Positions 18,863 to 27,499 are shown, counted from the first letter of the stretch. The stretch is DNA of 64,000 nt from Phycisphaerales bacterium (GCA_029260345.1 JAJDDK010000007.1:62001-126000), one strand, 5' to 3'. Program-made: numbers and translations. Notes: generated by a model from the letters alone, not told the origin.

Positions 18863-19297
18863 ATGTGCACTATGGATGACGCCGCGACAACCACGATGTC
18901 GAATGCGGAACGTCGGCTGACGTTTCGGGCGCGTCATCGTCTGTCCGGAATACGCGCGTTCACACGTGTGCATCGCGAAGGCGTCCGCAAGCCGCGCGGC
19001 CCGATCATCGTGATTGGCATGCCAAACGACTTGCCCCACTGCCGGCTCGGGCTCAGCGTGTCGCGACGCGTGGGCAACGCGGTCACACGGCATGCGATCA
19101 AACGCAAACTGCGCGAAAGCTTTCGACTCCTTCAGCACGACCTGCCGGGCGGATACGACTTCGTGATCATCGTGCGACCGCACGCGACGATTCCGATGCA
19201 GCGATACAAGGACCAGCTCGCCAGCGCGTGGGAAGCGATTGACGCCACGTACAAGAAACGATACCGCCGCTCTTCGGACGCGGAGCCTTCGGCGTGA
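18863..19297 (+). CDS. rnpA: Ribonuclease P protein component
   Basis: Small basic protein that binds RNase P RNA for 5' maturation of tRNA. The signature 'GLSVSRRVGNAVTRHAIKRK' followed by 'LRESFR' is plain, after 'FRARHRLSGIRAFTRVHREG'. At 144 aa it is slightly long because of an N-terminal extension; ATG 18872 or ATG 18896 are alternative starts. Its stop codon overlaps the GTG start of yidD (GTGA). The usual upstream neighbour rpmH is absent; the CLC gene lies there instead. Confidence 0.95.
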   Translation: MCTMDDAATTTMSNAERRLTFRARHRLSGIRAFTRVHREGVRKPRGPIIVIGMPNDLPHCRLGLSVSRRVGNAVTRHAIKRKLRESFRLLQHDLPGGYDFVIIVRPHATIPMQRYKDQLASAWEAIDATYKKRYRRSSDAEPSA

Positions 19298-19578
19298 GTG
19301 CGTCGCCGGACTCGAACGATGTGTCCGACCCGCGCGGTCCGATCAGCCGCATCGTTGCCGCGCCCTTCATCGGACTCATCCGCCTGTACCAGCTCACCCT
19401 CTCGCCGATGATCGGCGGGCACTGCCGCTTCCAGCCGACGTGCAGTCACTACGCCCTTATGGCGTACCGCACCCACAACCCGGCCTATGCGACCTTGTTG
19501 ACGACCCGGCGCCTGCTCCGTTGCCACCCTTTTGGCGGCTCCGGATACGACCCGCCCCCGCCGGCGCGCCGCCAATAA
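19294..19578 (+). CDS. yidD: Membrane protein insertion efficiency factor YidD
   Basis: Small membrane-associated protein (94 aa) linked to YidC-dependent insertion. The diagnostic block 'LYQLTLSPMIGGHCRFQPTC' followed by 'SHYALMAY' and the tail 'RLLRCHPFGGSGYDPPP' are present, with an amphipathic N-terminal helix ('IVAAPFIGLIRLYQL'). GTG 19294 overlaps the rnpA stop by four bases, which fixes the start and indicates translational coupling. The gene that normally follows, yidC, is not here; a TetR regulator comes next. Confidence 0.96.
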   Translation: MSASPDSNDVSDPRGPISRIVAAPFIGLIRLYQLTLSPMIGGHCRFQPTCSHYALMAYRTHNPAYATLLTTRRLLRCHPFGGSGYDPPPPARRQ

Positions 19579-19681
19579 TCAGACTTCTGTCAATCCCATA
19601 CAAAATCGCGGCTTTCGCTCTTTGTTCGGGTCGCGTCCGGCCGAAGTGAGCGTACACTTACACCGTACTTCACACGCCGCC

Positions 19682-20317
19682 ATGAGCCGACTACCCGCAC
19701 TCAAACGCCGACAGCAGCTCCTGGACACCGCGGCGGTGCTATTCGCCGAACGGGGCTATGCTCGCGCGACCACCTCCGAGCTTGCCAAAGCCGCCGGCGT
19801 CACCGAACCCATCATCTACCGACATTTCGCGTCGAAGAAAGATCTCTTCATCGCGCTGATCGACCGTACCGGGGAGGAAACACTCCGGCTGTGGCAGCAG
19901 CAGCTTCACAACGCGCATGACCCGGCCGAACGCCTCCGCCGCCTTGTCGGCGCCAACCCGATGGTCAGCAATCGAGGCCAAGGCGTCTACCGCGTGGTCG
20001 TGCAAGCCATGACCGAAATTGTGGATGAGGAAATCCACACGGCCCTGTCGCGCCACATCACGGCCCTGCATGACTTCATGAAGCAGGAAGTCGTCCGAGC
20101 GCAAGAGTCCGGCTTTGTCGGCAAACGATTCTCACCCGACATCACCGCATGGATGCTTATGCATCTTGGTCTTGGCTACGGCATTCTGGCGCCGCTGAAC
20201 ATCCCCGGTCACGCGCGCGATGATTCCGGCGTTCGCGTCCGCGAAGTCATCGAACAGCTCATGCTTGGTGATTCGGATCGACAGCAGGAGAACCTGCGCC
20301 GGCACGAAAAGCGGTAA
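19682..20317 (+). CDS. TetR/AcrR-family transcriptional regulator
   Basis: DNA-binding repressor of 211 aa. The N-terminal helix-turn-helix is typical: 'RRQQLLDTAAVLFAERGYAR' then 'ATTSELAKAAGVTEPIIYRH' and 'FASKKDLFIALID'. The rest is the helical ligand/dimer domain, which is not specific enough to name a ligand. ATG 19682 begins just before the first helix; longer in-frame starts overlap yidD and read as non-conserved sequence. The gene ends 3 bp from the end of the convergent ABC ATPase gene. Target unknown. Confidence 0.93.
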   Translation: MSRLPALKRRQQLLDTAAVLFAERGYARATTSELAKAAGVTEPIIYRHFASKKDLFIALIDRTGEETLRLWQQQLHNAHDPAERLRRLVGANPMVSNRGQGVYRVVVQAMTEIVDEEIHTALSRHITALHDFMKQEVVRAQESGFVGKRFSPDITAWMLMHLGLGYGILAPLNIPGHARDDSGVRVREVIEQLMLGDSDRQQENLRRHEKR

Positions 20318-20320
20318 CTC

Positions 20321-21175
20321 TTATTCGCCTTCCGGCTGAGCAGCGGGAACGCGGTGCAGCATCGGCATGAGTTCGAAGTACGGTCGGATAATCTCTGAGT
20401 CCGACTTCTCGAATTCATCGTACGAGCCATCGAAAAACACGCGCCCCTCAAACAACATCACGATGCGCGGCTTCAGCCGATGCAGCAGATCCTTGTCATG
20501 CGTGATGATCACTGTTGTCTGTGTGCCGCCTGCCTCCCACGCCGCATCATGCGTGGAGCAGATCAACTCGTGAATCTTCCCCGCGTTCTGCGGATCAAGC
20601 CCCGTCGTCGGCTCGTCATAAAAAATGATCCGCGGACGCATCGCAATCGCCCGCGCCACGGCGACGCGCTTGGCCATGCCGCCGGAAAGTTCTCCGCGGC
20701 GTTTGTTCATGATCGAGTCATCGCCCTTGAACCCGACCGAATCCAGCGCTTCGCGAGCCCGCTCAAAAATCTCGACTGAGCTGAGTTTGGTGTGCTCGCG
20801 AAGCCACAGCGCGATGTTCTGAAACACCGTGCCGGAGAGCAGCGCGTTCTTCTGGAACACCAGCGCCCAGTGTGTGCGTACGCGATCGAATTCCTCGGCG
20901 TCGAGCTTCGCCAGTTCAACCAGCGGGGCGCCGCGTCGGCTGTGGTCCGCGACCATCACGCGACCGGCATCAGGAGTCAACAGCCCAACCATGTGATCGA
21001 GCAGCACCGTCTTGCCGGCACCCGACCCGCCCACAATCGCGACGATATCCCCCTGCCGGACCTCCAGATCGACGCCTTGCAGCACCGGACGCCCATGGAA
21101 CGCCTTGCGGAGCTTCTCCACTCGGATCTCCACCGGCCGATCTTTCTTCCCATTGTGCCTCGGGGCGCTCGCCAT
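20321..21175 (-). CDS. ABC transporter ATP-binding protein, MlaF-like
   Basis: ATPase subunit of an ABC transporter (284 aa). Walker A 'VGGSGAGKTVLLDHMVGLL', Q-loop 'ALVFQKNALLSGTVF', signature 'LSGGMAKRVAVARAIA' and Walker B 'IIFYDEPTTGLDP' are all present. The 'LSGGMxxRVAxARAIA' form and the 'QKNALLSGTVFQN' loop are typical of MlaF/Ttg2A, which handles phospholipid transport between membranes. No MlaE permease or MlaD is adjacent, so the transporter is inferred from similarity only. The start is ATG 21175, or ATG 21196 seven codons earlier. It is divergent from the dehydrogenase at 21242. Confidence 0.93.
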   Translation of the reverse strand: MASAPRHNGKKDRPVEIRVEKLRKAFHGRPVLQGVDLEVRQGDIVAIVGGSGAGKTVLLDHMVGLLTPDAGRVMVADHSRRGAPLVELAKLDAEEFDRVRTHWALVFQKNALLSGTVFQNIALWLREHTKLSSVEIFERAREALDSVGFKGDDSIMNKRRGELSGGMAKRVAVARAIAMRPRIIFYDEPTTGLDPQNAGKIHELICSTHDAAWEAGGTQTTVIITHDKDLLHRLKPRIVMLFEGRVFFDGSYDEFEKSDSEIIRPYFELMPMLHRVPAAQPEGE

Positions 21176-21241
21176 GCGGACAGTGTAGGAATCCATACGG
21201 ATTGCGCCGGAGATGCTGATGTCGTTCGCTACTCTGTCGTG

Positions 21242-22318
21242 ATGCCAAATGAGGAGATGAATTCGAAGAGCGCCGGCGCCATTAGCCCCATCCGCATGGG
21301 CGTCATCGGCGTCGGCCGCATGGGTCGCCATCACGCCCGCGTCTGCTCTGAAATGCCCGGCGTCACCCTCGTCGGCGTGTCGGATCAGGACGATGAGCGC
21401 CGGTCCTCCGTCGCGGCTCGCCACGACTGCGCTGCTTTCGCCACCCCCGAAGAATTGCACGCCGCCGGTGTGGACGCCGTCGTCATCGCCGTGCCGACGA
21501 TCCACCACCTCGCCGTCGCCGAACCATTGCTGCGCGACGGCGTCGCATGCCTGATCGAAAAACCACTCGCGCAAAGTGTCGACGAAGCGCGTCGCCTTGC
21601 CGACCTCGCCGCCGAGACTGGCTCCGCCTTACAAGTCGGCCACACGGAACGATTCAACCCTGCCGTGCGTGCCCTCACGAAACTGCGCGAAGAAGCCGGC
21701 TTCACCATCACGCCGCGCTTCATCGAAGTGCATCGCGTCAGCCCGATGACGTTCCGCAGTCTCGACATCTCCGTCGTCTTCGACATGATGATTCACGATC
21801 TCGACGTCGTGCTCATGCTCGTCGGCGGCTCCGAGCCAACCGATGTGCAAGCCGCCGGCGTTCCCGTCATCACCGAACACGCGGATGTCTGCAACGCGCG
21901 CCTGCGCTTCGAAACACCCAATGGTGTCTGCGTCGCCAACATCACCGCCTCGCGCCTCGCCATGAAGAGTGAACGCAAAATTCGCATCATTGCCGAAGAC
22001 GCCTACGTCAGCATCGATTACGCCAAGAAAGCCGGCGTCGTCATCCGCAAGACCGCCAACGAGCCGCAACTCAACGCGGTGCGCGATGCGCTGCGCAACG
22101 GCCAGGACCTGAGCGACTTGAACTACGGCGAACTCGTCGCGCTCGAAAATCTTGAAATCGACGACGCCGAACCGCTGCGCATGCAATTGCAAAGCTTTCT
22201 CGATGCCATTCGTTCAGGCCGGCGCCCGATTGTCGATGCGGAAGCAGGTTTCGCCGCCGTCCACACGGCGGAGCGCATCGTGAATGCCGCGCAAGCCGAG
22301 CTTTCCAGCGCTTCCTGA
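21242..22318 (+). CDS. Gfo/Idh/MocA-family oxidoreductase
   Basis: NAD(P)-dependent sugar dehydrogenase of 358 aa. The Rossmann motif 'RMGVIGVGRMGRHHARV' opens the conserved part; 'LIEKPLAQSVDEA' holds the catalytic EKP motif, and 'VGHTERFNPAVRAL' plus 'MMIHDLDVVLMLV' follow. The 'GHxERFNPA' and 'IHDLD' forms recall the UDP-GlcNAc 3-dehydrogenase (GnnA) branch, which feeds 2,3-diamino sugars into lipid A; that is a suggestion, not a call. The open frame extends far upstream, but ATG 21242 sits just before the Rossmann fold. Divergent from the MlaF-like gene with a gap of about 66 bp. Confidence 0.9.
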   Translation: MPNEEMNSKSAGAISPIRMGVIGVGRMGRHHARVCSEMPGVTLVGVSDQDDERRSSVAARHDCAAFATPEELHAAGVDAVVIAVPTIHHLAVAEPLLRDGVACLIEKPLAQSVDEARRLADLAAETGSALQVGHTERFNPAVRALTKLREEAGFTITPRFIEVHRVSPMTFRSLDISVVFDMMIHDLDVVLMLVGGSEPTDVQAAGVPVITEHADVCNARLRFETPNGVCVANITASRLAMKSERKIRIIAEDAYVSIDYAKKAGVVIRKTANEPQLNAVRDALRNGQDLSDLNYGELVALENLEIDDAEPLRMQLQSFLDAIRSGRRPIVDAEAGFAAVHTAERIVNAAQAELSSAS

Positions 22319-22529
22319 TTACGTATAAGCACCACATTTCACCTTGATTCTTGCGATCTTCTGACGCGTCACGGACACGCAACTCTTTTTTGCGCCGGAT
22401 GCGCGCTCGTTCAGCGTTCCCCTCAATGACATCGGGCCGGATGCGTCTCGCATGCCGCCGCCCGTTTCGACGGCGGCGTCCGGCCCGACCCAGCAATCCC
22501 GCTGCGGCGGGGAAGGGAAACGGTGGATC
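22319..22529. other. Intergenic region
   Basis: About 210 bp between two rightward genes. I see no terminator with a T tract and no conserved open frame; the last 30 bases contain 'GGGGAAGGGAAACGG', a likely ribosome-binding region for the gene at 22530. Confidence 0.4.
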
Positions 22530-23645
22530 ATGAAAACGCTCACCACCACAGCCGCGCTGTTCGCGGCATGTATGGCGTCAACCAGCGCACACGCACAAAT
22601 CTCCGCGGCCTACAACCGCTCAATCCGCGCCGTCGCCATTACACCAAGCTCAACCAATCCGAATGAGCATGTCGCAACGGTTGTATTCACAGTTGAAATA
22701 CGACCGCTCCCGACGGACCCCGCGCCCGAAGGCGGCACGACGAACGTGAACGTAGGAACCAATCTTCTTGTCATGCACAATGGCACGCCTATCGCCGCGG
22801 TGCCGTTTGACATCAGCGTTGACCCCTTGAGCCTGACGCCGTGCGGCGGATCGTGCGGCCAAGGCGCCACCAACGGTATGGCAGCCGCACTCCTCTGCAT
22901 AGATGGAATCTGCCAGTTCCCGCCGATCGCGGCGCCGATTCCGATCCCGAATCTGGACCCGTCGGACTTCATCGAAGTGATCCTCGTTCCAGCGACCGGC
23001 TCCGTTCCGGATTCCAACACCGCGGATAATGCCCGCTTTGTTCCCTACAACGGGAGTTCAATCGGTTGGAATCGAGCCGTACGAAACGTGTCCATGCAGC
23101 CGTCCAGTCCATCCGCAACGGAAGGCGCGGGCGGAGACAGCTTCTTCGATGTCTTCTTCGACATCGAATACAGCTCATTCGGCATTCAGCATCAGCTCTT
23201 CCTCGGCGCTCAACCGATGCTTCTGATCAACGGCAGCCCGGTGAATCCGAACGTCGTCGGCTGCAATGACTGGATTGCCTCGCCGAACAGCGAATGCACC
23301 ATCACGTGCGACGCGGATTGCGGCACCTCCAACTGCGGCGGGCAACAATCCGACCTCGATTGCCGCCTCACCGAGAACGACTACAACCAGCAGTTCTGTG
23401 CCTGCCTTGGTGAATCATCGTTCTTCATTCCCGCCGTGCCGCTGCAACCCGGCGATGAAATTGTTGTGATCCTTCGGCCCGTGCCCGGCGCCCTGCCCGA
23501 ACTGCCCGGTTTCGGCGACGACGATGAAGGCGAAGGTCCGGCCGATTGCGAATTGTGCCCTGGCGATCTGAACGGAGATGGCATCGTCAACGGCGCCGAC
23601 CTTGCGACCCTCCTGGCGAACTGGGGGATCTGCTTCCCGGTCTGA
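22530..23645 (+). CDS. Exported protein with C-terminal dockerin-type repeat
   Basis: A 371-aa secreted protein. The signal peptide 'MKTLTTTAALFAACMASTSA' ends at 'HAQ'. The mature part has two similar beta-rich halves, each opening with an Asn-Arg pair and a P-S-S/T stretch ('YNRSIRAVAITPSSTN' near residue 30, 'WNRAVRNVSMQPSSPS' near 187), suggesting a duplicated Ig/CARDB-like module. A Cys-rich patch ('CTITCDADCGTSNCGG') lies between. The C-terminus is 'GDLNGDGIVNGADLATLLAN' plus 'WGICFPV', one dockerin-type calcium repeat. ATG 22530 is preceded by a purine-rich stretch. Function unknown. Confidence 0.82.
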   Translation: MKTLTTTAALFAACMASTSAHAQISAAYNRSIRAVAITPSSTNPNEHVATVVFTVEIRPLPTDPAPEGGTTNVNVGTNLLVMHNGTPIAAVPFDISVDPLSLTPCGGSCGQGATNGMAAALLCIDGICQFPPIAAPIPIPNLDPSDFIEVILVPATGSVPDSNTADNARFVPYNGSSIGWNRAVRNVSMQPSSPSATEGAGGDSFFDVFFDIEYSSFGIQHQLFLGAQPMLLINGSPVNPNVVGCNDWIASPNSECTITCDADCGTSNCGGQQSDLDCRLTENDYNQQFCACLGESSFFIPAVPLQPGDEIVVILRPVPGALPELPGFGDDDEGEGPADCELCPGDLNGDGIVNGADLATLLANWGICFPV

Positions 23646-23728
23646 ACAATTGAACAAATGAATGGCGCCGTTGAGCCGGAACTCCCGCCCAGCCGCACCA
23701 GATAATTTCGGCGATTCATTCGATTGAG

Positions 23729-23764
23729 CCCTCGCGTCGCGGCCCGCGCGCGGGGGTTTCTTTT
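23729..23764 (+). terminator. Probable Rho-independent terminator
   Basis: CCCtCGCG and CGCGcGGG form an 8-position stem with one mismatch, followed by GGTTTCTTTT. It lies 85 bp after the dockerin-tailed gene and just before the cysteine desulfurase start. Confidence 0.45.
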
Positions 23765-23791
23765 GCGCGCGAATCACGCCGCGGCGCTACC

Positions 23792-25033
23792 ATGCTTTCT
23801 GTGATCTACCTCGACAACAACGCGACCACGCAACCGGCCGGCGCCGTGATCGACGCCATGAACGACGCCTTGCGCGAGCATTGGCACAATCCATCGTCGA
23901 TTCATCGCGGTGGCCAATCTGCACGGCGGCTTGTCGAGCAAAGCCGCGCCAGTGTCGCGCGTCTCATTGGCGTCCGTCCGCGTCAGATCGCATTCACCTC
24001 CGGTGGCACGGAATCCATCGACTGGGCCATGCGCGGCTTTCTCGAAGTCGGCGCCAGGCGCGGCCGCACCGTGATCGTCACTTCACGCCTCGAACACAAC
24101 GCCGTGCGCGATCTTGCCGAAAACCTCGCCGAACAGGGCCGCGCGGAGATCCGCTGGGCGCCGGCGACACTCGACGGCGTGATCGATGTGAACGCACTGC
24201 AAGACCTCATCGATGAATCCGTCGCACTCGTCTGCGTGCAGTGGGCGAACAATGAAACCGGCGCCATTCAGCCGATTCACGAAATCGGCGAACTCAGCCG
24301 CAACGCAGGAGCGCCCTTCCTGTGCGACGGCGCGCAGTGGGTCGGCAAAATGCCGACCAACGTTGAACAGGCGCCGTTTGATGCGCTCACCGTGGCGCCG
24401 CACAAGTTTCATGGACCCAAAGGAATCGGCGCGCTGTGGCTGCGGCGCGGCTTCACGCTTCCGCCGCAGATGCACGGCGCGCAGGAAGCGGGTCGCCGAG
24501 GCGGCACCGAAAATGTTCCCGGCGTTGTCGGCTTCGCGGCCGCGTCGGAGCTTGCGACGGAATGGCTTGCAGACGAAACAAATCGTGAGCAGGTCGCGGC
24601 GCTGCGTGATCGTTTTGAACAAGGCGTGCTTGAGCGCATCCCGGATGCTGTAATCAATGGCGTTCGGACATGCCCACGCGGACGTGGGCATGCCACCCAA
24701 GCAAGCACTTCTAACGGTGGAACGGACACCTCGCCCGACTTCCGACTGTGGAACACGACCAACATCGGCTTCCCCAAACTCGAAGCCGAAGCGCTCCTCA
24801 TCGCCCTCTCCGAGCGCGGCGTATGCGCCTCCGCCGGCGCCGCCTGCTCCAGTGGCTCGCTCGAACCATCGCCCGTCCTGCTCGCCATGGGCGTGCCCGA
24901 AGCAATCGCGCACGGGTCGCTGCGCTTCAGCCTCTCGCGCAACACGACCGCTGACGAAATCGATCAAGCGATTGAAATTGTCGCGGATTCCGTGCAGCGC
25001 TTGCGGGCTTCGAGCGCAGCGCTGGCGCGCTGA
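23792..25033 (+). CDS. Cysteine desulfurase (NifS/IscS type) with an in-frame repeat insertion
   Basis: PLP enzyme that takes sulfur from cysteine for Fe-S clusters or tRNA thiolation. The N-terminus 'VIYLDNNATTQPAGAV', 'FTSGGTESIDWAMRG', the PLP lysine in 'VAPHKFHGPKGIG' (Lys205) and the catalytic cysteine in 'CASAGAACSSGS' (Cys352) are all intact. Length is 413 aa, a little over normal. The excess is residues 293-317, encoded by palindromic repeat B (24669-24698) and a decayed copy of repeat C (24714-24738), placed between 'DAVINGV' and 'RLWNTTNIGFP', a surface loop in the family. The reading frame survives, so it is probably active. No iscU or iscR adjacent. It is convergent with NDH-2. 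Confidence 0.94.
   Translation: MLSVIYLDNNATTQPAGAVIDAMNDALREHWHNPSSIHRGGQSARRLVEQSRASVARLIGVRPRQIAFTSGGTESIDWAMRGFLEVGARRGRTVIVTSRLEHNAVRDLAENLAEQGRAEIRWAPATLDGVIDVNALQDLIDESVALVCVQWANNETGAIQPIHEIGELSRNAGAPFLCDGAQWVGKMPTNVEQAPFDALTVAPHKFHGPKGIGALWLRRGFTLPPQMHGAQEAGRRGGTENVPGVVGFAAASELATEWLADETNREQVAALRDRFEQGVLERIPDAVINGVRTCPRGRGHATQASTSNGGTDTSPDFRLWNTTNIGFPKLEAEALLIALSERGVCASAGAACSSGSLEPSPVLLAMGVPEAIAHGSLRFSLSRNTTADEIDQAIEIVADSVQRLRASSAALAR
24669..24698. repeat. Dispersed palindromic repeat B, copy 2, inside a coding sequence
   Basis: CATGCCCACG and CGTGGGCATG pair over 10 bp around loop CGGA, followed by CCACCC. It differs from the intergenic copy at 3015-3044 mainly in the loop. It is translated as part of residues 293-303 of the cysteine desulfurase. 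Confidence 0.85.
24714..24738. repeat. Decayed copy of repeat C inside the cysteine desulfurase gene
   Basis: CGGTGGAACGG followed by ACACCTCGCCCGA matches the repeat C arm at 28085-28109 at about 20 of 24 positions. It has lost the internal palindrome. It lies 15 bp after repeat B copy 2, so the inserted segment is a composite of two repeat types. Confidence 0.55.
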
Positions 25034-25047
25034 ATTGCCGCACACAT

Positions 25048-26412
25048 TTATTCCGCTATTTCCTCAAGCGATTCTGCCGATTGTTCGCGTGGATTGTTGC
25101 GAATGATCGGCCCTTCCTTTGATGCGTCCGTTTCTTCGCCAGTGATCAGCCGCGCTCCGCGCTCAAAGCGAAGATACGCCTGCGCCCAGCCGAACAACAC
25201 CATCAGCCGATTACGAAACCCGATCAGAAAGTAAATGTGCACCACGAGCCAGAGCAACCACGCAAGCAAGCCGGTGACTCTGTGCTTGCCGAACACTACA
25301 CCGACAGCGCGTGCGCGGCCGATCGTCGCCAACTCGCCACGATCGCGGTAGTGAAACGTCGGTCGCTTCTTCTGCGATCCGCCGGCTTTCACATCAGCAG
25401 CAATGATCCGGGCGGCATGACGCCCCATCTGAATCGCCACCGGCGCCAGCCCCGGCGCTGCTTCGTCTGTTTCAGGATCGGTGAAACTGGCCAGGTCCCC
25501 CACCACAAAGATTTCGGGATGTCCGGGCGCGGAAAGATCGGGCTCGACGATGACGCGCCCGCTCTTGTCCGTCGCGGCGCCGATCGTCGCGCCGATGCTG
25601 GTCGCCTTGACACCCGCCGCCCAGATCACATTCTTCGCGCCAATGCGCTCATCGCCGATGTCGACGCCATCATCATCAATGCCTGTGACCATTGAGCTGA
25701 GACGCACTTCAACACCGAATCCTTCGAGATCCCGTTTGGCGCGAGCGCTGAGCGGCGCATCCATGGAGTGCAGGACTCGATCATGCGCTTCGATCAAAAT
25801 GATGCGCGCCTGGCGCGTGTCGCAATGTCGAAAGTCACCCGGCAGGTCACGCCGCGCAATTTCCGCCATTGTGCCCGCAAGCTCCACGCCCGTCGGTCCG
25901 GCGCCGACAATGACGAACGTCATCCACGCCTGCCGGTCATATTCATCATCCGTGCGCTCCGCCATTTCGAAAGCGCGCAGGAACCGGTTGCGAATCTGGA
26001 GCGCCTCTGCCGCTGATTTCAGCCCGGGCGCATGTTCCGCCCAGTCATCATGCCCGAAATAGAAGTGCGTCATCCCCGTCGCGACGATCAGATAGTCGTA
26101 TTCGATCGTCTCACCATGGTCGAGCGCGACAAGGCGGTGTTCGGCGTCGATGCGTTCCGCCTCGGCGAGTTCGACGTTGACGTTCTTATTTCGAGAGAAA
26201 ACGCCGCGAATCGGCGCCGCGATGTCCGCCGGCGACAGCGCCGCCATCGCCACCTGGTACAGCAAAGGCTGAAACAAATGGTGATTGCGCCGATCGATAA
26301 TCGTGATTGACACCGGCGCCCGCCTGAGCGCCTTCGCGGCGGTCAAACCAGCAAACCCGCCCCCAAGTATGACGACGTGCGGCTTCTCAGACTGTGGCTG
26401 CCCCGGCGCCAT
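25048..26412 (-). CDS. Type II NADH dehydrogenase-like FAD oxidoreductase
   Basis: Single-subunit, non-proton-pumping NADH:quinone oxidoreductase (454 aa) acting at the inner membrane. The FAD Rossmann motif 'HVVILGGGFAGLTAAKAL' opens the protein, 'HHLFQPLLYQVA' is typical of NDH-2, the NADH motif 'VIVGAGPTGVELAGTMAE' is in the middle, and 'FVVGDLASF' binds the flavin ribityl chain. The C-terminal 'VTGLLAWLLWLVVHIYFLIG' is the membrane-anchoring helix typical of the family. ATG 26412 precedes the first beta strand; longer starts overlap the divergent gene region. It is convergent with the cysteine desulfurase. Confidence 0.94.
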   Translation of the reverse strand: MAPGQPQSEKPHVVILGGGFAGLTAAKALRRAPVSITIIDRRNHHLFQPLLYQVAMAALSPADIAAPIRGVFSRNKNVNVELAEAERIDAEHRLVALDHGETIEYDYLIVATGMTHFYFGHDDWAEHAPGLKSAAEALQIRNRFLRAFEMAERTDDEYDRQAWMTFVIVGAGPTGVELAGTMAEIARRDLPGDFRHCDTRQARIILIEAHDRVLHSMDAPLSARAKRDLEGFGVEVRLSSMVTGIDDDGVDIGDERIGAKNVIWAAGVKATSIGATIGAATDKSGRVIVEPDLSAPGHPEIFVVGDLASFTDPETDEAAPGLAPVAIQMGRHAARIIAADVKAGGSQKKRPTFHYRDRGELATIGRARAVGVVFGKHRVTGLLAWLLWLVVHIYFLIGFRNRLMVLFGWAQAYLRFERGARLITGEETDASKEGPIIRNNPREQSAESLEEIAE

Positions 26413-26540
26413 GGATGATGTTAGGCGGGGACGAACCGGCGCGAACCATCCGTCAGCAGGTTGCGATGCGGTTGATCGCGTTGGAAGATACCAATGTGAA
26501 CCAACCGGACCATCGCTCCCATGCCAGCGCCGGGATTTCG

Positions 26541-26924
26541 ATGCGCGCGTTCGCCTCACTCTTCCTGGCCTCCGAGTGCATCGGGGCTCTCCTGTGGTGG
26601 ATCGCCATTGCGATTTCACCCGATGTTCGAGCGGTGTTCACGTCAGATCAGTTCACTGCTCAATCGCTCGCCGCGCTGGCGCCGGCGGATTTGCTGGTGT
26701 TTTGTGGATCTGCGGCGGCGGCCGCATGGGCCGTCGCTCGCCGCGCGCCTTGGGAACGCGCCGCGGTCGTGTTGCATCTTGGCGCCGCGTGGTATGCGGC
26801 ATTGCTCGCCATCGGACTTTCCGCCGCAGGCTCTATGTCATGGGCGGCAGGCGCGCTGATGGCGCCTTCACTCGTCGTCACTCCTTTGATCGCTGCGTTC
26901 ATTGGGCGGAGCAGATCGAAATGA
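26541..26924 (+). CDS. Small hydrophobic membrane protein
   Basis: A 127-aa protein with about four predicted membrane helices ('FLASECIGALLWWIAIAI', 'LLVFCGSAAAAAWAVA', 'AAVVLHLGAAWYAALLAIGL', 'ALMAPSLVVTPLIAAFI'). I do not recognise the family. ATG 26541 starts directly before the first helix; longer in-frame starts run into the region upstream of NDH-2. Its TGA overlaps the ATG of the next gene (ATGA), so the two are translationally coupled and probably work together. Confidence 0.65.
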   Translation: MRAFASLFLASECIGALLWWIAIAISPDVRAVFTSDQFTAQSLAALAPADLLVFCGSAAAAAWAVARRAPWERAAVVLHLGAAWYAALLAIGLSAAGSMSWAAGALMAPSLVVTPLIAAFIGRSRSK

Positions 26925-27499
26925 ATCCCCTCCGTGCGCGAGTCGCGGCGCCAGCCTCCGTGCGGCGCAACACGCTCAAAACGATCGTTCAGACCATTGC
27001 GTTCTGGAGTGTTTTCCTCGCGATCATTCCTTGGATTATTCTGCGTGGAGAAGAGGCAATCAGCCTTGATTCACTGCGCTGGAGCGCTGAACTTACACGT
27101 CTTCTTGGCGCTGCGCTCTTCGTGGCGGGCGGCACGCTCGGCCTTTGGAGCGCATGGTGCGTGGCGCAATTCGGGCAAGGCACGCCGCTTCCATTCGATG
27201 CGCCCCGAAATCTCGTGACTTCCGGACCCTACGCCGTTGTTCGAAATCCAATGGCGATCGGCGGGCTCACGCAGGGCATCGCCGTGGGCCTCATGGTTGG
27301 CTCGCCCTTCGTCATTCTTTATGCGCTGTGCGGCGGGCCTGTGTGGCACTTCGCCGTTCGACCGTGGGAAGAAGCGGACCTCAAGCATCGATTCTCCGAG
27401 TCGTTCACTCAGTACCGAGCGCATGTCCGATGCTGGATTCCGCGGCTGCAACCATTCCGTCCCGAAAATGCATCGACGGCCTCGCCGAATCGAGAATGA
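26921..27499 (+). CDS. Isoprenylcysteine carboxyl methyltransferase-like membrane protein
   Basis: A 192-aa integral membrane protein of the ICMT/PEMT-like methyltransferase group. After two N-terminal helices, the block 'RNLVTSGPYAVVRNPMAIGG' and the later 'WEEADLKHRFSESFTQYRAH' followed by 'VRCWIPR' match the SAM-binding signature (G-x-Y-x-x-x-R-N-P ... E-x-x-L ... Y). In bacteria the substrate is usually unknown. ATG 26921 overlaps the stop of the preceding membrane protein. Its stop codon directly abuts the stop codon of the convergent nuoC, with no intervening base. Confidence 0.88.
   Translation: MNPLRARVAAPASVRRNTLKTIVQTIAFWSVFLAIIPWIILRGEEAISLDSLRWSAELTRLLGAALFVAGGTLGLWSAWCVAQFGQGTPLPFDAPRNLVTSGPYAVVRNPMAIGGLTQGIAVGLMVGSPFVILYALCGGPVWHFAVRPWEEADLKHRFSESFTQYRAHVRCWIPRLQPFRPENASTASPNRE

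Noticed and set aside
18182-19183. 333-codon minus-strand open frame
   Set aside because: It crosses the CLC gene and rnpA, both securely identified on the other strand.
20792-21241. N-terminal extension of the Gfo/Idh/MocA gene
   Set aside because: The extra 150 codons are antisense to the MlaF-like ATPase, which has all ABC motifs.
24083-25045. 320-codon minus-strand open frame
   Set aside because: It is antisense to the cysteine desulfurase; the sense frame has the PLP lysine and catalytic cysteine.
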